Positions 35,511 through 47,182 of a stretch of 64,000 nt of DNA are shown piece by piece. The DNA is from Henricia sp. BOLD:AAB3569 (taxonomy: Eukaryota > Echinodermata > Asteroidea > Spinulosida > Echinasteridae), in NCBI GenBank assembly GCA_037783545.1, contig JBBELK010000057.1, forward strand, positions 992,001-1,056,000, written 5' to 3'. The notes below the pieces were generated by a model that did no database searches, was not told the DNA's origin, and was given only the letters and a program-made list of their open reading frames with translations. Numbering within the stretch: the stretch's first letter is position 1; each line of letters begins with the position of its first letter. The translations under genes and the position numbers were made by a program.

Positions 35511-37890
35511 TCTGGCTACGCCGCTGGTCAAAGGGGGCCTGATCATTTTCTATGAGTCATATAGTGACCCTTGTCCGGGTTGAAATGACCCGGAAATGGG
35601 TCGTATTGACCCGGAAAAGTGTCATTTTTTTCCCAGAAGAAGGGTAAGGCCCACTGGGACCCGGAATCCAGGAGTTTTTAGAATGTAACAACGGCACCTG
35701 AAAAAGCCTATAGTTTTCGCGCCTACAACCAGAGACAGGTTTCTGATACAATGGTCAAATTAAAATTTGGCCGGGAGCAATCAAAGAGTCTGTTGTCGCT
35801 CTATTAATTTTATCTTCAACAATTAAGGCCCTTTATAAACTACACAATATTACTTATAACATTACTTTATTACATGTATCAACTTGAGATAACGAAGAAG
35901 ATAAAATTGGGCTGCTAACCAAATCTACGAATCGAACTTGCGGGACGCCAGAGGTGAAGGGCGGGGAAAGCAACGAAAGCTGGTTACATGTATTTAAATC
36001 CATTATACAGTACGCCACAGACACGTCACTGGTTGTGTTTGCGGTTCGGTTCGAGGGGAGGGGTGGTACGTAATCTTTTAATACCAGAAATCACAGTTTT
36101 AAACACTGAAAGGTCGAATATGGTTATTCCCATAAAAACAGGAGCCAAAGTGTGACATTTTGATGCATTTGTAAAAATTGCCTTTTCAAGTTAACAAAAT
36201 TGTTAAAGAAATATCTGTGCAATTTCTAAATAATTAATATTTAAAATAATTTACAAACGGTTAAGAATTATTAAAGAAAGTTGTTTCACGACGTAGGGGT
36301 GGGGGGTGGGGGGAACTCTAAGGCATTTTTTTAACTCTTGCGATTACATTTCAAGTCATTTGACAAGTCTTTTTCTGGAAAAGGTAGTTGCTGATTTTAC
36401 CCAGCTGTAGATCAAACCTGGACTTTATCTGTTTAAATAACATTATAAGCGAATTTTGTATAATTTTGAGCGAAAGTTTCAAAATGTCTCACTTCCATTT
36501 AGAAGATCGCAATAATTGTTTAAATCGTTCTAGTTATGTTTTGAGTAGTATCGACAGATAAAGGTGGTGTTCGATTCCTGAGGTCATATATTCTTTATAT
36601 GCCGAGGGTAGTCGTTATATACTTAGTTTAAAAAAAATCAACTCCAGAAGTGTCACGACGTATAAGGGGGACATTGTGTCCCGTTTTCATGGAATGACCA
36701 ATATCCCAAAATGAATATGCAATGTGATCAGTTGCGTTTTTATCTCTTTAGGAACCAACATGACGTCCATGCACTTTCAGACATGCGACAACTGTAAGTT
36801 TACAAACGTTAATCCCAGCTTTTCCAACGTTATTCCAGATTTTCTGGCCGATTATATACAAAACCAACTAATTTATTTTTAAAATTCGTTACGTCTTGGC
36901 GTTGTTATCCTCTACGTACGAATAGAAAGGAAAGGTATAATAACAAATGAGCGTTGGTTCCTCCTTAAATAAAAAGATGATCCACAACACCACAGCGTAC
37001 TAAACAAAAGTGGCATTAACTCAACGTTATACGAGCGATGACAAAGTTGTCAAGATCACGAATAGTTCAACAGTGCTGTCTTCTGAAGACTGGCAGGGCA
37101 CGCTGTTTTAAACATAAAGCATTCGATAGGTTCGCCTTCTCATAACCAAATTTGGTCACAAAAAGACGAAGAGAGTAACACACGATGCCTCAAACCTTTC
37201 ACTTTTGCACTCGACGCTAGTTTCCAATCGGCGGTGCCAAATGGCTAAACGTTTCAGGTAGATGCTTGCACGTGTAAAGCATTAAGCAGAAACCATAGAA
37301 TTTGAGCAACAACGTACGAATGTCGACTCCACTAACACGTGGCGACAATAGCGATACAATGTTGCGTGATGCTGACTGGTTCGAGGTTTGCAAGAATTAT
37401 AGAGGGCGCACTGCACATGCTCAGTGTATGTTGTGCTGCAACAAACCCAGTTTACTCCGGCTCCTTTCCTTGGCCGATGGATATACCAAGTACTCTCCCG
37501 CAACGTCCCGAGCATGGGTTAATGAGTAATGAAGTGAGAGTAATCAAGGATAGATGTTCAAGTTCATACACCGGCAATTCGACTGAGCCACCGCATTACA
37601 AAAAGCGTCCTACTAAGTTGGAGTCCATCTCGCTGACTGGTGTTGCTTTCCACGAACTTGCTTCTCATATTTGTACTCGGCTGTCAAAAAAAATGAAGAT
37701 TTGTGAGTGGTTTTGATTTTTTTTAGGTGAACTATACAAAGAACACGGCAAAATAAAGTCCCGATTCCGGTGGTAAATTTCAGTATGTAGGCGGCGATGC
37801 GCGTTGCATATACAATTATACAAAACAGGTGCGCAATTGCAAGCACGACGCGGTGACTAAACATTGCTATTGTCCGTCTCCGGGTCGCGT
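35511..37890. other. Long intergenic stretch without a supported gene
   Basis: It contains short inverted phrases based on TGACCCGG/CCGGGTCA near 35565-35660 and a GGGGTGGGGGGTGGGGGG run at 36297-36313. Frames at 37302-37716 and 37613-38014 have no recognised domain. Confidence 0.35.
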
Positions 37891-38266
37891 GGTTTTTTTT
37901 TACACCACAGCGAGGGGTACACCCCAATTTTTCAACCCGAATAGAGTCTAAGTTTCTAATGACTGATACTTCTAAAGTGACAATCTTGGAAATAGCTAGA
38001 ACTCTTACTCTCACTATTAGAGAAAAAGAAGAAACCGAGAAATTTCGAAAAATCCCGAACCAACACTGAGATTCGAACCAGGGACGTTACGATTGCAAGT
38101 CGAGCTCTCTTCTAACCAGACCACGAAGCTGGTTGCAAAATAACCAACCCTAAACCCTAAACCCTGACCCTGACCCTGAACCCTAACCTATTATATAGTC
38201 TCCTCTCAAGACGCTAAAAATGTACAAAACCCCTCATTTTCTCCTCGCAGTGGTGTAAAAAAAATT
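37891..38266 (-). repeat. tRNA-derived SINE-like repeat with inverted tips
   Basis: On the minus strand, a tRNA-like core at about 38060-38125 has a TGGTCTGGTTAGAAG A-box-like segment, a stem-loop with TGC in the anticodon position, and a GGTTCGAATCT B-box. Upstream of it lies a degenerate telomere-like run (38141-38188 on plus: CCCTAAACCCTAAACCCTGA). Both ends carry the inverted tip TTTTACACCAC(A/T)GCGAG. The other copy is at 8640-9180; a partial tip is near 10441-10465. Confidence 0.65.
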
Positions 38267-38640
38267 ACGCCTCCCGGTGATCGTGTAAAAAAATTGCAAC
38301 GTAGGGGAAAATCACCAGTGTTATGTAAACTGGTTCTATAAATTTCACCGACCTTTTTGCTTCCGTGTCAAATTTTGACATGTTTTCTTCCCATTGGTAT
38401 TATTTTAGGAAGGTATTTTATATGATTGTTATATATTAAAATCCATTTTCTTAAAAAAAAATCTGAACACGGTCCTTTTTGGCTCGGTGCGTGCTTAATC
38501 CGGAAACGGGTTTATGGTCGTATTTGAAACATCCAGCAAAGTTTTAAAATTACACACTCGGCTGCAAAAGAGAACCAGAGTGCTTACCTAGTATTTACCA
38601 TTGACCCTTTGGTTTTTAATACATTGGCACAGGATCTTCG
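38267..38640. other. Intergenic stretch downstream of the Stum-like exon
   Basis: No gene or repeat boundary recognised. Confidence 0.3.
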
Positions 38641-38740
38641 CTGAGGACCGGATGCAGCACGATATGTGGCAGAAGGCATCCGCCCCCTACCATTGTTCCC
38701 CCATTGTGTCTTAAACATCCAAGGAATTTCTTGAAGGAAT
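38641..38740. repeat. Dispersed repeat, copy 1 (partner 55385-55470)
   Basis: It shares 'TGTGGCAGAAGGCATCC', 'ACCATTGTTCCCCCATTGTG' and 'AAACATCCAAGG' with 55385-55470 in the same orientation. It lies about 120 bp beyond the donor site of the Stum-like exon. Confidence 0.7.
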
Positions 38741-38856
38741 TCCTTTCAGTTTTCAGGGGGTGTTGGTGCGTTAACAAAAGGGAAGAGTGTGTTGAGGTAT
38801 AGGGGTGTTATAGTGGGGGGTCCCTTCACCACATATCGTGCTGGGTATGTACTTAC

Positions 38857-39027
38857 TAGCTAAAGTACAGAATGTCATTCCCCACGAGATGCTCCAGATC
38901 CAGCCTACGATGAAAACCGATGTGACGGTTTGCAGTACGGCGGCCAGTAGGTTCCATAGGAAGGCTTGTCGGGAACTGATCCTGGTGAATCCACAGCAAA
39001 AAACCGAGAATGAAGACAGCAGCGTAC
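38857..39027 (-). CDS. Internal exon of a SPEC3/Stum-family membrane protein
   Basis: On the minus strand a 171-bp exon (57 codons, phase-preserving) is bounded by a strong acceptor (pyrimidine-rich stretch ending TCATTAG at 39028) and a consensus donor (A|GTAAGT at 38856-38851). It encodes a 'GTLLSSFSVFCCG' segment, then 'FLWNLLAAVLQTVTSVFIVG' and 'WIWSISWGM'. This matches the SPEC3/Stum family pattern GLGTFxSxFxVLC ... FWLNIxxAxxQxxTxxxxVGWIxSIxWGM. These are small two-pass membrane proteins: Drosophila Stum is needed for mechanosensory neurons and sea urchin SPEC3 is linked to ciliated ectoderm. The first exon, which should carry the PxPxAxxCxxxN hydrophobic segment, should lie at higher coordinates; I did not find it or the last exon. 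Family call is firm; orthology to either named gene is not resolved. Confidence 0.85.
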
Positions 39028-39204
39028 CTAATGACGAAAAAGAGAAGACATCATTGACTGTAGGTTTGGGAAAAAGCCGGGCTTTCCTCTCCAAATGAGG
39101 GTTACGAGAAACCAACGACGCAGTTAACTACAGTTTAAAGATGCCACATGCCTTCGTGTTTATGTTCATGCGTGGAAGTTTCTAGACACGAGATGCGATT
39201 CCCA

Positions 39205-39385
39205 GCTGCACCACCGCGGCTCTCATGCAGCTGTACCGCGGCTCACAGCTGCACTGCGGTTTCCAGCTGCACTGCGATCCCCTGCTGTACCGCATGCAGT
39301 TCCCAGCAGCACCGCGGTTCTGATGCAGCTGCACTGCAGTTCCGAGCTGCACCGCGGTTCCAAGCTGCACCGCGGCTCCCAACTG
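39205..39385. repeat. GC-rich ~18-bp minisatellite (CAGCTGCACCGCGGTTC)
   Basis: About ten degenerate units based on CAGCTGCACTGCGG or its variants. Similar sequence occurs at 48030-48080 on the opposite strand, so it is part of the inverted flanks of the retroelement-like unit at 39.5-48.0 kb. Confidence 0.8.
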
Positions 39386-40963
39386 TCGGTAGCCTTGTCC
39401 AAGGGCTGTGAAATTATGTGAATCCGTGAAGAATTGGTCTGTATGCTATGCAGCGAAAGTGCGCCACCGCGCAAAATAGTCTGGTTACTGAAATATCTTG
39501 GTCTGAATCCTGACTTCACGCGCGAGGCTGAATCACAGCCTTGTTCTCTGTACTCGATTTGTTATGTGTTTCTTTATAACTGCCTTGGAAATCCGACGCA
39601 ATTACTTATGCGAAACCCGAGTGCTTATAAATATTCATATCTTACATAACATCCAATTAGAGATCACTATTTGCACCACCGTCGTCGTTGAGGGCAGCGT
39701 AGGCATATACGCAGTCTCGAGTATCGCACCCGACCGGCAGGACGTCTTTGCGGCAGCTCGCAAAGAAAAATTTTTTTTTTCTCGTGTATTCGTTCGGTCC
39801 TGGTTCAGGTTTCAGTGGGGAAACAGGTAAACAAAGTATTTCCTTATTGATTTGTCCCAGCAGCAGGACAAGGGTTGCAGTTGCTAAATCCACGGCGTCG
39901 AGCGTTAAAAAAAATAAAAATTAAAATAAAAATTTTCCGTTTCCTTCCGGGTATATACTCGCGGCCGCGGGTAGCGTTTTAGTTACTTCTTATCGCTTTT
40001 CGGCAGTTCTGAGATGGTCAATTCCATGTCTTTGTTTCTTTTGTGGCCATCACGCATGGTTTGCTAGTGGTGTATGTTTCCGCCTGATTAAGCGCATTGT
40101 TTTCTTTGTTTTTTTTTTTTTGCGCGGCGGGAGGTCATTTCGGGCATGCATGGCATCCATGGCACAAGCAAATGCAACGCGGTGCAAACACTCCCGCATT
40201 TCTTCATCCAACAGTGCCTGGTTTTCTGGAGGCCGGCATAACCGCCCCTTTCAAGATGGATGTCGCTTTCCCTGAAATCAAGGTAATGAATTTAGAGTGT
40301 TATTCTGCTTTCTAGCACTGTCAAATATTGCAGGCCTGTTTCATTACACGATTACCATTGTCAGGGCTCCCAGCATGAAGATTTTTTCCGGCGGGCATAT
40401 ATTGCTACCAAATTGGGTACAAACTGCAAGAACCCACGCAACCCCTGATATAAGCATATCAACGGTTCATATGCCCGCCATGCGTTTGGGGGGCCAGTTG
40501 TCAAAATTTAAGCATCGGGAAGTTGTTCATGGCGGCAGGTTTTTGCGTATAAAACATATGAGACAGGCTAAAAAAAATAAAAAAATAAAAAAAATAAATA
40601 AATAATAAATTAAATAAATAAATCAAAATAATTCAATAAAAAAATAAAATAAAATATAAAATTATGGCTTTGGGCCTACTTTACAGAGATTTCATCGGGC
40701 TAGTGTTTTGAAGTCGTAAGTCAGTCAGACCGCTCCGCTCGGAAATCTTTGAGTTTCACTTAAGCATTTTCGAATTGCTTGTTCATTTAAAGCACAATGA
40801 AAATCGGGTAAGCGCACCCGGGCTCTCTAAAAAATAATAATAATAATAAAAAATAAAAAATAGAAAAAACAATAAAAAATAAAACGCATTTTATTAAAGC
40901 AAAAGCGATTAAAATATTTTCTGTATTTATAGATTGCAGTAATGTTTCTGTTGTATTCATTTG

Positions 40964-41368
40964 CAGGAAAACGCCGAGGCCTACCACGACGTGGATAGTG
41001 CTGCCTCCTCCTTATTCAAGGGTTTATGCAGCACTTTCAAGATTTCAAAAGAGTGCTTCGGAGTTCTTGTCGCCGATGGTTGGGAGGATGTCGACCAGCT
41101 TTTGAATCTAGATGAGCGCTGGGGAGAGCACATTTTTGCTTTAGCACCTAACGGCGGGCAGCGTCGGAACCTCGAGAGAATGCTGGAGCGGGTGGCCGCT
41201 GGTCCCTTGGATCAGGGTGGAAGAAGCTATCCTTCAAAGAGGTTAAAGGTTCAAGGCAATGTACCTGAGGACACAGAACCGGGCAACGCAAGTCAAGGCG
41301 CAGCTAGTCCCAGCACATCCCAAGCAGCTGCGTCCGACACCAAGGGAGTAATTAGAGAAACATCTCAG
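40964..41368 (+). other. First gag-like block of the DIRS/Ngaro-like element
   Basis: About 135 codons, rich in charged helices (FKISKECFGVLVADGWEDVD; RRNLERMLERVA) and followed by a serine/alanine-rich tail. It is preceded by a TTTGCAG acceptor-like sequence and ends at a CAG|GTGAAT donor-like sequence. A shorter upstream open stretch ending at AAG|GTAATG (about 40282) may belong to the same unit. Confidence 0.55.
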
Positions 41369-43519
41369 GTGAATGTTAATTATATCATATTGCGTTAGCT
41401 TCGTTGCTTTTCTTTGGCGTCGGATTTTGGTGCGGCCAGAACCGCACACAAGGAGAGTTGACAGTTTCCACACGCGAGGCGAGGACGGGCCTCGAGTTGG
41501 ATACTGGTAGCTGTCATTTGCGCTATCGTAGTGGGTTGTTGTATTTGCCATGCAATATGTAGAGGACGGGCCTCTGAATTTCAGGGATTCGCTAGTGGAT
41601 TTCCATGTAGAGGGCGGGCCTCTATGCCTTCCTCGTTCTACGGTTTTAGCACCCCCCCCCCCCCTCCCCTCCCCCACCCCACCCCCCGAACCTCTCTGTT
41701 TGTTTCTTCTCCTCGCTCCGCCCCCTCTGCATCTGATGGAGGGGCGGACCAAAAAAAAAAAAATGGAAATATCTAGCACATGGGGACGGGCCTCGATTGC
41801 TTTAGCTGTGTCATAGTAGACGTTGTTGCATTGGCCGTGCACATTATGGAAGGCGTCCCTACGCCGAATCCAAGGTTTTACCAGTGCTCTCGCATACAGA
41901 GGGTGGGACTCGGTCCTTGCTCGTTGGGCCATTCTTTAAAAAAAAAAAAAAAAATAATGCAATTATGTAATGTCACAGAATGCCAAAACACGGGGTAATG
42001 ACTTTAAGTTCGCAAAAGATCTATGTGGAATAAATTTCAAAATTAAAAGCACTGCTTCATGGAATGTGCGTCAAGAATGACCAACAGTTAGGGCTTCCGA
42101 ATCTTTACACGGAAAAAAGAAAAATAAATAAATAAAAATAAGAATAAGAATAAAAGAATAAAAGAATAAAAGAATAAAAGAATAAAATAAAAGAATAAAA
42201 TTAAAAATTCTAAAAATAAAATAAAATAACATTCAAAAAAAAAAAAAAAAAACCAAACAAACAAACAAACAGTCACTACGCAAGGACGGGCCTTAGACTG
42301 AAAATTCGTACACACCCCCCGCTTTATATTGAGGGCGGGCCTTCAGAAATGTTTATGTTCCTCAATTCTGGTTTCTTTTCCTACCGGTTCAAGGAGAACG
42401 GGGCTCGGGCGTACTTTTGTTATGGCACGTCATGATAAATGCCATGGAGAAGGCGGGCTTCTTAATAATGTATGCCCGTTTTAGAAAACAAGCCTCTGGT
42501 TCGTGGGCACTAATTTTACTATCCGACGTTTGGCCTGGGGATTTTGACGTACAGTGGATCTCATGTATCACTGTCATAGTAGAGGACGGGCCTCTGTATC
42601 TGTTTTGCAACACACAGAGTGAGTTTCCGTCCCTCGGGTCATTGGCATCATTCCCTACAGGACGGGCCTCTGGTAAATGTTACCTGCCGTATAGGGAATT
42701 GTCCCAAATTTCTGCCATTATTGCCGTTTCCTGGCCTTGCGGGTAGGCCACTGACACCCATAGTACGACGCACGAAATCCCGTTGTGTCGACATTGCACC
42801 CAAAAGTAGAGGACGGGCCTCTAATTTTAGTTTTAATTTTGTTTCAAATAGGGGCGCGGCCGTATATATATATATAATCGAGTCCCTGGTTTATTGCGTT
42901 TATAGCCTTCTAGCATAGGCCTATACGTGTTAAAAAAAATAATAAAATAAAAAAGCCTGTTGTGGATAATAAGGTCGCACTCGGCGCGTCGTCCTTTAAG
43001 ATCGACGCAGGGTTTTTCGTCAAGGCCCTGTGCGTAAAATTATTGATATTATTTTCATAATTTTGACATTTTACATTAATCAGAGCAGTTCTTAAATGGG
43101 TCCATCATATACATATCCCAGGGCAGAGAAAAGGCCTAATAATTGCTTAGGTTTACCTTGCATTAATAATTTTTTTTTTTTCCCCTTTCTCCCGAAATGC
43201 ATTTGATGGACATTCCTTAACGTTGTCGGTTTTTATTGCATCGCGGGGTGGGGGACAGGCCTCCCGCAAGAATTGATCACACCATTTTATGCTAAGCCTC
43301 ACAGTTTGCAGGCGGAGAGAGTTTTTCTGTCCGCAGCGAATAATGCGCATATCGGTGCAGCTCAGTGCCGATTTTGCGAACTACGTCTTACCCCAAGGTG
43401 CAAGCCTCTGAGTGTCCATTCTCTCTTGCAATTTGCACCATTTTCGGAGGGTAACCCTCGACTGCAAAATAATTTCCCTTTTTGTTTTTGTTTGTGTCTT
43501 TGGCTTGTGCATTTTTAGG
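41369..43519 (+). repeat. Intervening region with an array of 15-base hairpin motifs
   Basis: Non-coding stretch between the two gag-like blocks with about 11-13 copies of a motif of form AGAGG-[A/G]CGGG-CCTCT. Best copies are at 41480-41494, 41561-41575, 41609-41623, 41781-41795, 42281-42295, 42330-42345, 42449-42463, 42581-42595, 42657-42671, 42808-42822 and 43248-43264. Degenerate ones lie at 41897-41911 and 42391-42406. Spacings are irregular (48 to about 440 bp). The stretch also holds poly-C (41651-41667), poly-A runs, an AATAAAAG simple repeat (42120-42240) and (TA)n (42864-42875). Confidence 0.8.
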
Positions 43520-44050
43520 CAAAATCCGCACTGGAAGTCCACAAGGCAAGACGCCTGGAGCTGCTCAGAGCATGTACAGAGACAGGCTATGACCGAAATG
43601 TCGCTTACGTAATGTCCCTACTTAGAAAATACATAGAAGAATTCGAGCCTCTGACCGCCGATGATGTCAAAGAGAGACATTTATACGCAAACCTGTTGTC
43701 GGAGTGCGGTAAGCACGTCGATGCAAAAGTGGCAGGTATCGCCATGTACATATACAAATGCATTACCGGCGAGGATTCCGATAAGCGCCTACGGTTCGCT
43801 CGTAAACATCTAGGGTTAAGTGAACCCCCGACCGACTCAAAGGCTAGGCCGAGTCAGTCAGTGGGTCCCAGTAGATGGGGCCAGGCAGGTTTGAGAGGGG
43901 CTAGAGGTGGTGCGTTCCGTTGGGGACGCCCTTCCCTGGGAGGGGGATTCAGAGTTTTCCAGCGACAAAGAAACTCTCCGGGACAACTAGGTCTCTGTTT
44001 TCGGTGCCAGAAAGACGGTCACATGGCACGCGATTGCAAAGAGATCATTT
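43520..44050 (+). other. Second gag-like block with zinc knuckle
   Basis: About 175 codons preceded by a TTTTTAG acceptor-like sequence. The helical N-terminal part (LLRKYIEEFEPLTADDVKER) leads to a glycine/arginine-rich linker and a CCHC knuckle at about 43999-44040. This layout fits a nucleocapsid-like gag end. Confidence 0.65.
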
Positions 44051-44339
44051 AAAAAATCGCATAGGCATTCATCTGTTCACTCAAGCATAACTATCCGCCA
44101 CCCTAATAACGGGGTGAATATTTTGGCTCAGTTCTAAGGGTTTATATTGTGCCTTGTATTACCTATCGATGTGTACACTTAATATTATTTAAAAACAAAA
44201 ACACATCACGATAAAAATAATAAAAATAAAAAAAGAAGAAAAGAAAAAAAAAAAAAAAAAAAGAAAGAAAGAAAGAAATAAATAAATAAATGATTTACAG
44301 CTGACAAGTGTGAACATTTTGTATGTTGTTTTATTCAGG

Positions 44340-47182
44340 AGTACCAACGATATTTGAAATCTCTGGACAGCCAGTCCTGGGAGAAGGCCCTCAATCATTC
44401 TTTCGATCCCATTGCTGCGCAATCAATGAAACGGATACAAGGCGTCCCCGAATGGGTAGATATTCACGGAAATCCAAGCAGTGCTCCGTCGCCGTGTGCA
44501 CCTACACCAGCAGACGTTATCTCCGGTAAATGCTCCCCGGACATCCAAGCTCTCCGATTCAGGAACCCCGATTTCTTTGCAGCCGGCTCATTAAACCACT
44601 ACTCCGATTCCTGGAGCGATGTTTTGGCTGAAGTTCCCAATAAGGACGTTAGAGAGTGGCTACGTTCTGGAGTAGATCTTTTTTACTTCTTTCAACCATT
44701 CAACGGTCGTTACAGAGGCAGGAGCTACTGTTCCAACGTACCTCCGGAAATGTATTTCGCAAACGCTCCAATATGCAGAAATTACGTGGCTTTCATTAAT
44801 GACACAATAACGCGACGCTTGATAGAGGGCTCGATTCAAGTTTTGGGTGAGGTTGGAAAGGCAGAACCGCCGCGGTGTGTCAATTCATTGACGATTGAAC
44901 AGAAAAAGCCGCGTCTGGTTTTGTCTATGAAGGGACCCAACCTCTGGTGCAGAGACACGCCATTCAGTCTGGTCCCGTTGGGCGATATTGTCAAGCCCGT
45001 AGTCAAAAATGGTTGCTTCTCTAGCACTGATGATAGCCAAGGATACAAGCAGATGCTCTTATCCGATGAGTCTAGGACCTTTTGTGGCTTCGAGTGGGCC
45101 GGGTTCTACTTCACCGATACAACACTTCCATTCGGGTTTAAAAACAGTGCGTACGTTTATTCATCCTTCGGTTTCTGTCTTTCCACGTGGCTGAAAAACC
45201 GGGGCATTCATACAGAAATCTGGATTGACGACCGTTTCATAGGCGAATGTTACGCACGTAGTCCTAAAGCGCAAGAATCTTCATCCCAGCAAGAGCAAGA
45301 CATGCCTGCGGGTGGTTCCTACTTAAGAGCACTGCGGGCACTCTATGTGGTGTGCTACATGCAGACACAGTTGGGTTTCTTCATCAATTTAAAGAAGAGT
45401 AATTTTCAACCCTCTACCGACATGATCCATCTGGGTTTCGGAATCTCCTCCAGATCCTTGTCTTTTTGGATTCCGGAGCGCAAAAAAGTTTCCTTCGCCG
45501 ACGTCAGGGAGTCCATTTTAGAGGACGGCAAAGTCCTTTTGAGGCAAATGCAGCGTTTTGTCGGCAAGGGCCAGAGTTTTTCCTTGGTCTTTTCGGCATC
45601 GTCTTTGTTCCTGCGAGAATGCTGCTCTTTTATGTCTATACTCGACGATATTACTCCCACCCCGCTGTCAGAACAGGTGAGAGAGGAAATCCTCTTCTGG
45701 CGTTTCATCGATTCCATCTCGCAGTCAATCCCTTGGAAGCAAGAGCGCCATCAGACTATTGCTCTGTCAACCGACGCCTCAGGATACAGATGGGGTGGCA
45801 TGTTGGTATTGCCCAACGGCAGCATCAACTTCGGGGATTACTGGTCCAGCGACATTTTGGCCCTCACAGACATATGTAGCAAGGAGGCTCTCGCGCTCTA
45901 TTTCGCTTTGCTTGCCCTCCAGGATCTATTGTGGAATCGAAGGGTGGATGTGACCAGCGACTCAAAAAGCCTCGTAGATGCCTGGACCGGCCTTCGAGCT
46001 AGATCCAAGCTTCTCGCGAAGATCCTGAGACTCATTTTCGCTCTTTCCCTAGAAGCTAATTTTTCGCTTCACTTAGCATGGGTCCCGTCGCAAGCAAATC
46101 CAGCCGATCCTTCTTCAAGAGCAATATCTAGGACGGATGCGCGGCTTTCTCGCCGCTTGTGGGATTTGTTGCAGAACGAGATGGGGGGTCCTTCGGGTTT
46201 TACCTTTGATTTAATGGCTCTTCCATCGAATGTCCCCGCTCGCCCGGACGGGACCCCTCTGAAGTTTTTCTCTAGGTATCCCGTGCCCGGTTCAGCGGGA
46301 GTCAACATTTTCGCCCAGCAATGCCCCCAGGGAGAAAATTTGTACGTATTTCCACCCTTTGCGTTGATCGGATCCCTCCTTAGGTTATTCCAAGAATGGG
46401 GAGATGTAGCGGTTACCATAGTAGTGCCTAAGCACCATCAGCCCAGGTTTTGGTGGCCCTACCTGCAATCCTTCTCGCGACGGATGTTTAAGCTTTCAGA
46501 TGCTGATCAAGCGGGAGTTGTGGAGTTTCCGTCGGCGTCGGGTTATGCACCCAATACCAAAGGCTTGGGTTTCGAGCTTTGGGCTCTGCAGTGTTATGTC
46601 CCCGGCAACAACGAGCCGAAAATCCACAATTTGGACTTTAAGAGTCACTCTGTGCTCCTAGTGTCAGACTCGATGTTTAAAGGTCTCGCGGGTTTTGGTT
46701 GGCCGAAATCTTTGAACGTGCAGTTGTCAGTCAACAGCGGCGCAAAAATGTCCATGTTGTTTAGAGAACTGGTGGTCTTATGCCGAGTGTCTCACCCAGA
46801 GCTAGCGGTTTTGCATGGAGGTATCAATGATTTTAGTCGCCTGCCAGATCCTTTGGAGGGGATTTCTGAAGTGATTAGGGTGTTCAAGGCAGCTGCCAAG
46901 CGAACCACAGAGGAGTTTCCGCGCACCACTTTCATCGTTTCTGCAGTATGTCAGACTAGGAGGGTAGTAGTAAATCGTGCAGTCGCCACAGTAAACGCGT
47001 TGCTGAAAGATAGTTGCGATAGCGCAAGTTGGCTGTTCTTTTCTAACGACTACATCACGCAGCAAGACCTCGCAGACAACGTACATTTAACGGTACTTGG
47101 TTACCTAAAACTCCACCGTTCACTCAGGTTATTTCTCAGATCCGTACTGGATTTGCCCGCAGGAATCGAGATACCATTCTGA
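44340..47182 (+). other. RT-RNase H-SGNH hydrolase block of the DIRS/Ngaro-like element
   Basis: An open block of about 945 codons. The reverse-transcriptase part has LPFGFKNSAYVYSSF and WIDD (WIDD near codon 290 counted from 44354). The RNase H-like part begins at STDASGYRWGG (near 472) with VTSDSKSLVDAW and ANPADPSSRA following. Then comes the segment GVNIFAQ ... YVFPPFALI ... VTIVVPK, typical of this group of elements, and a C-terminal SGNH/GDSL-type hydrolase domain (about codons 764-942) with VSDSM, GGINDF and DNVHLT blocks. SGNH domains are known in some Ngaro-type and CR1 elements; their role there is unproven. No recombinase domain follows before 48 kb. Confidence 0.85.

Noticed and set aside
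38060-38125. Functional tRNA gene (minus strand)
   Set aside because: A- and B-box-like segments exist but no acceptor stem pairs, and the sequence is part of a repeated SINE-like unit.
38141-38188. Interstitial telomere from a chromosome fusion
   Set aside because: The CCCTAA-like run is short, degenerate and recurs in the related repeat at about 8739-8770, so it belongs to the SINE-like family.
41243-41932. 229-codon minus-strand frame
   Set aside because: Antisense to a gag-like block and running through the hairpin array and homopolymers; glycine/arginine-rich low complexity, no domain.
41369-43519. CRISPR-like array
   Set aside because: The repeat is only 15 bases, spacing varies from 48 to about 440 bp, and the genome is eukaryotic. 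The hairpin-array description fits better.
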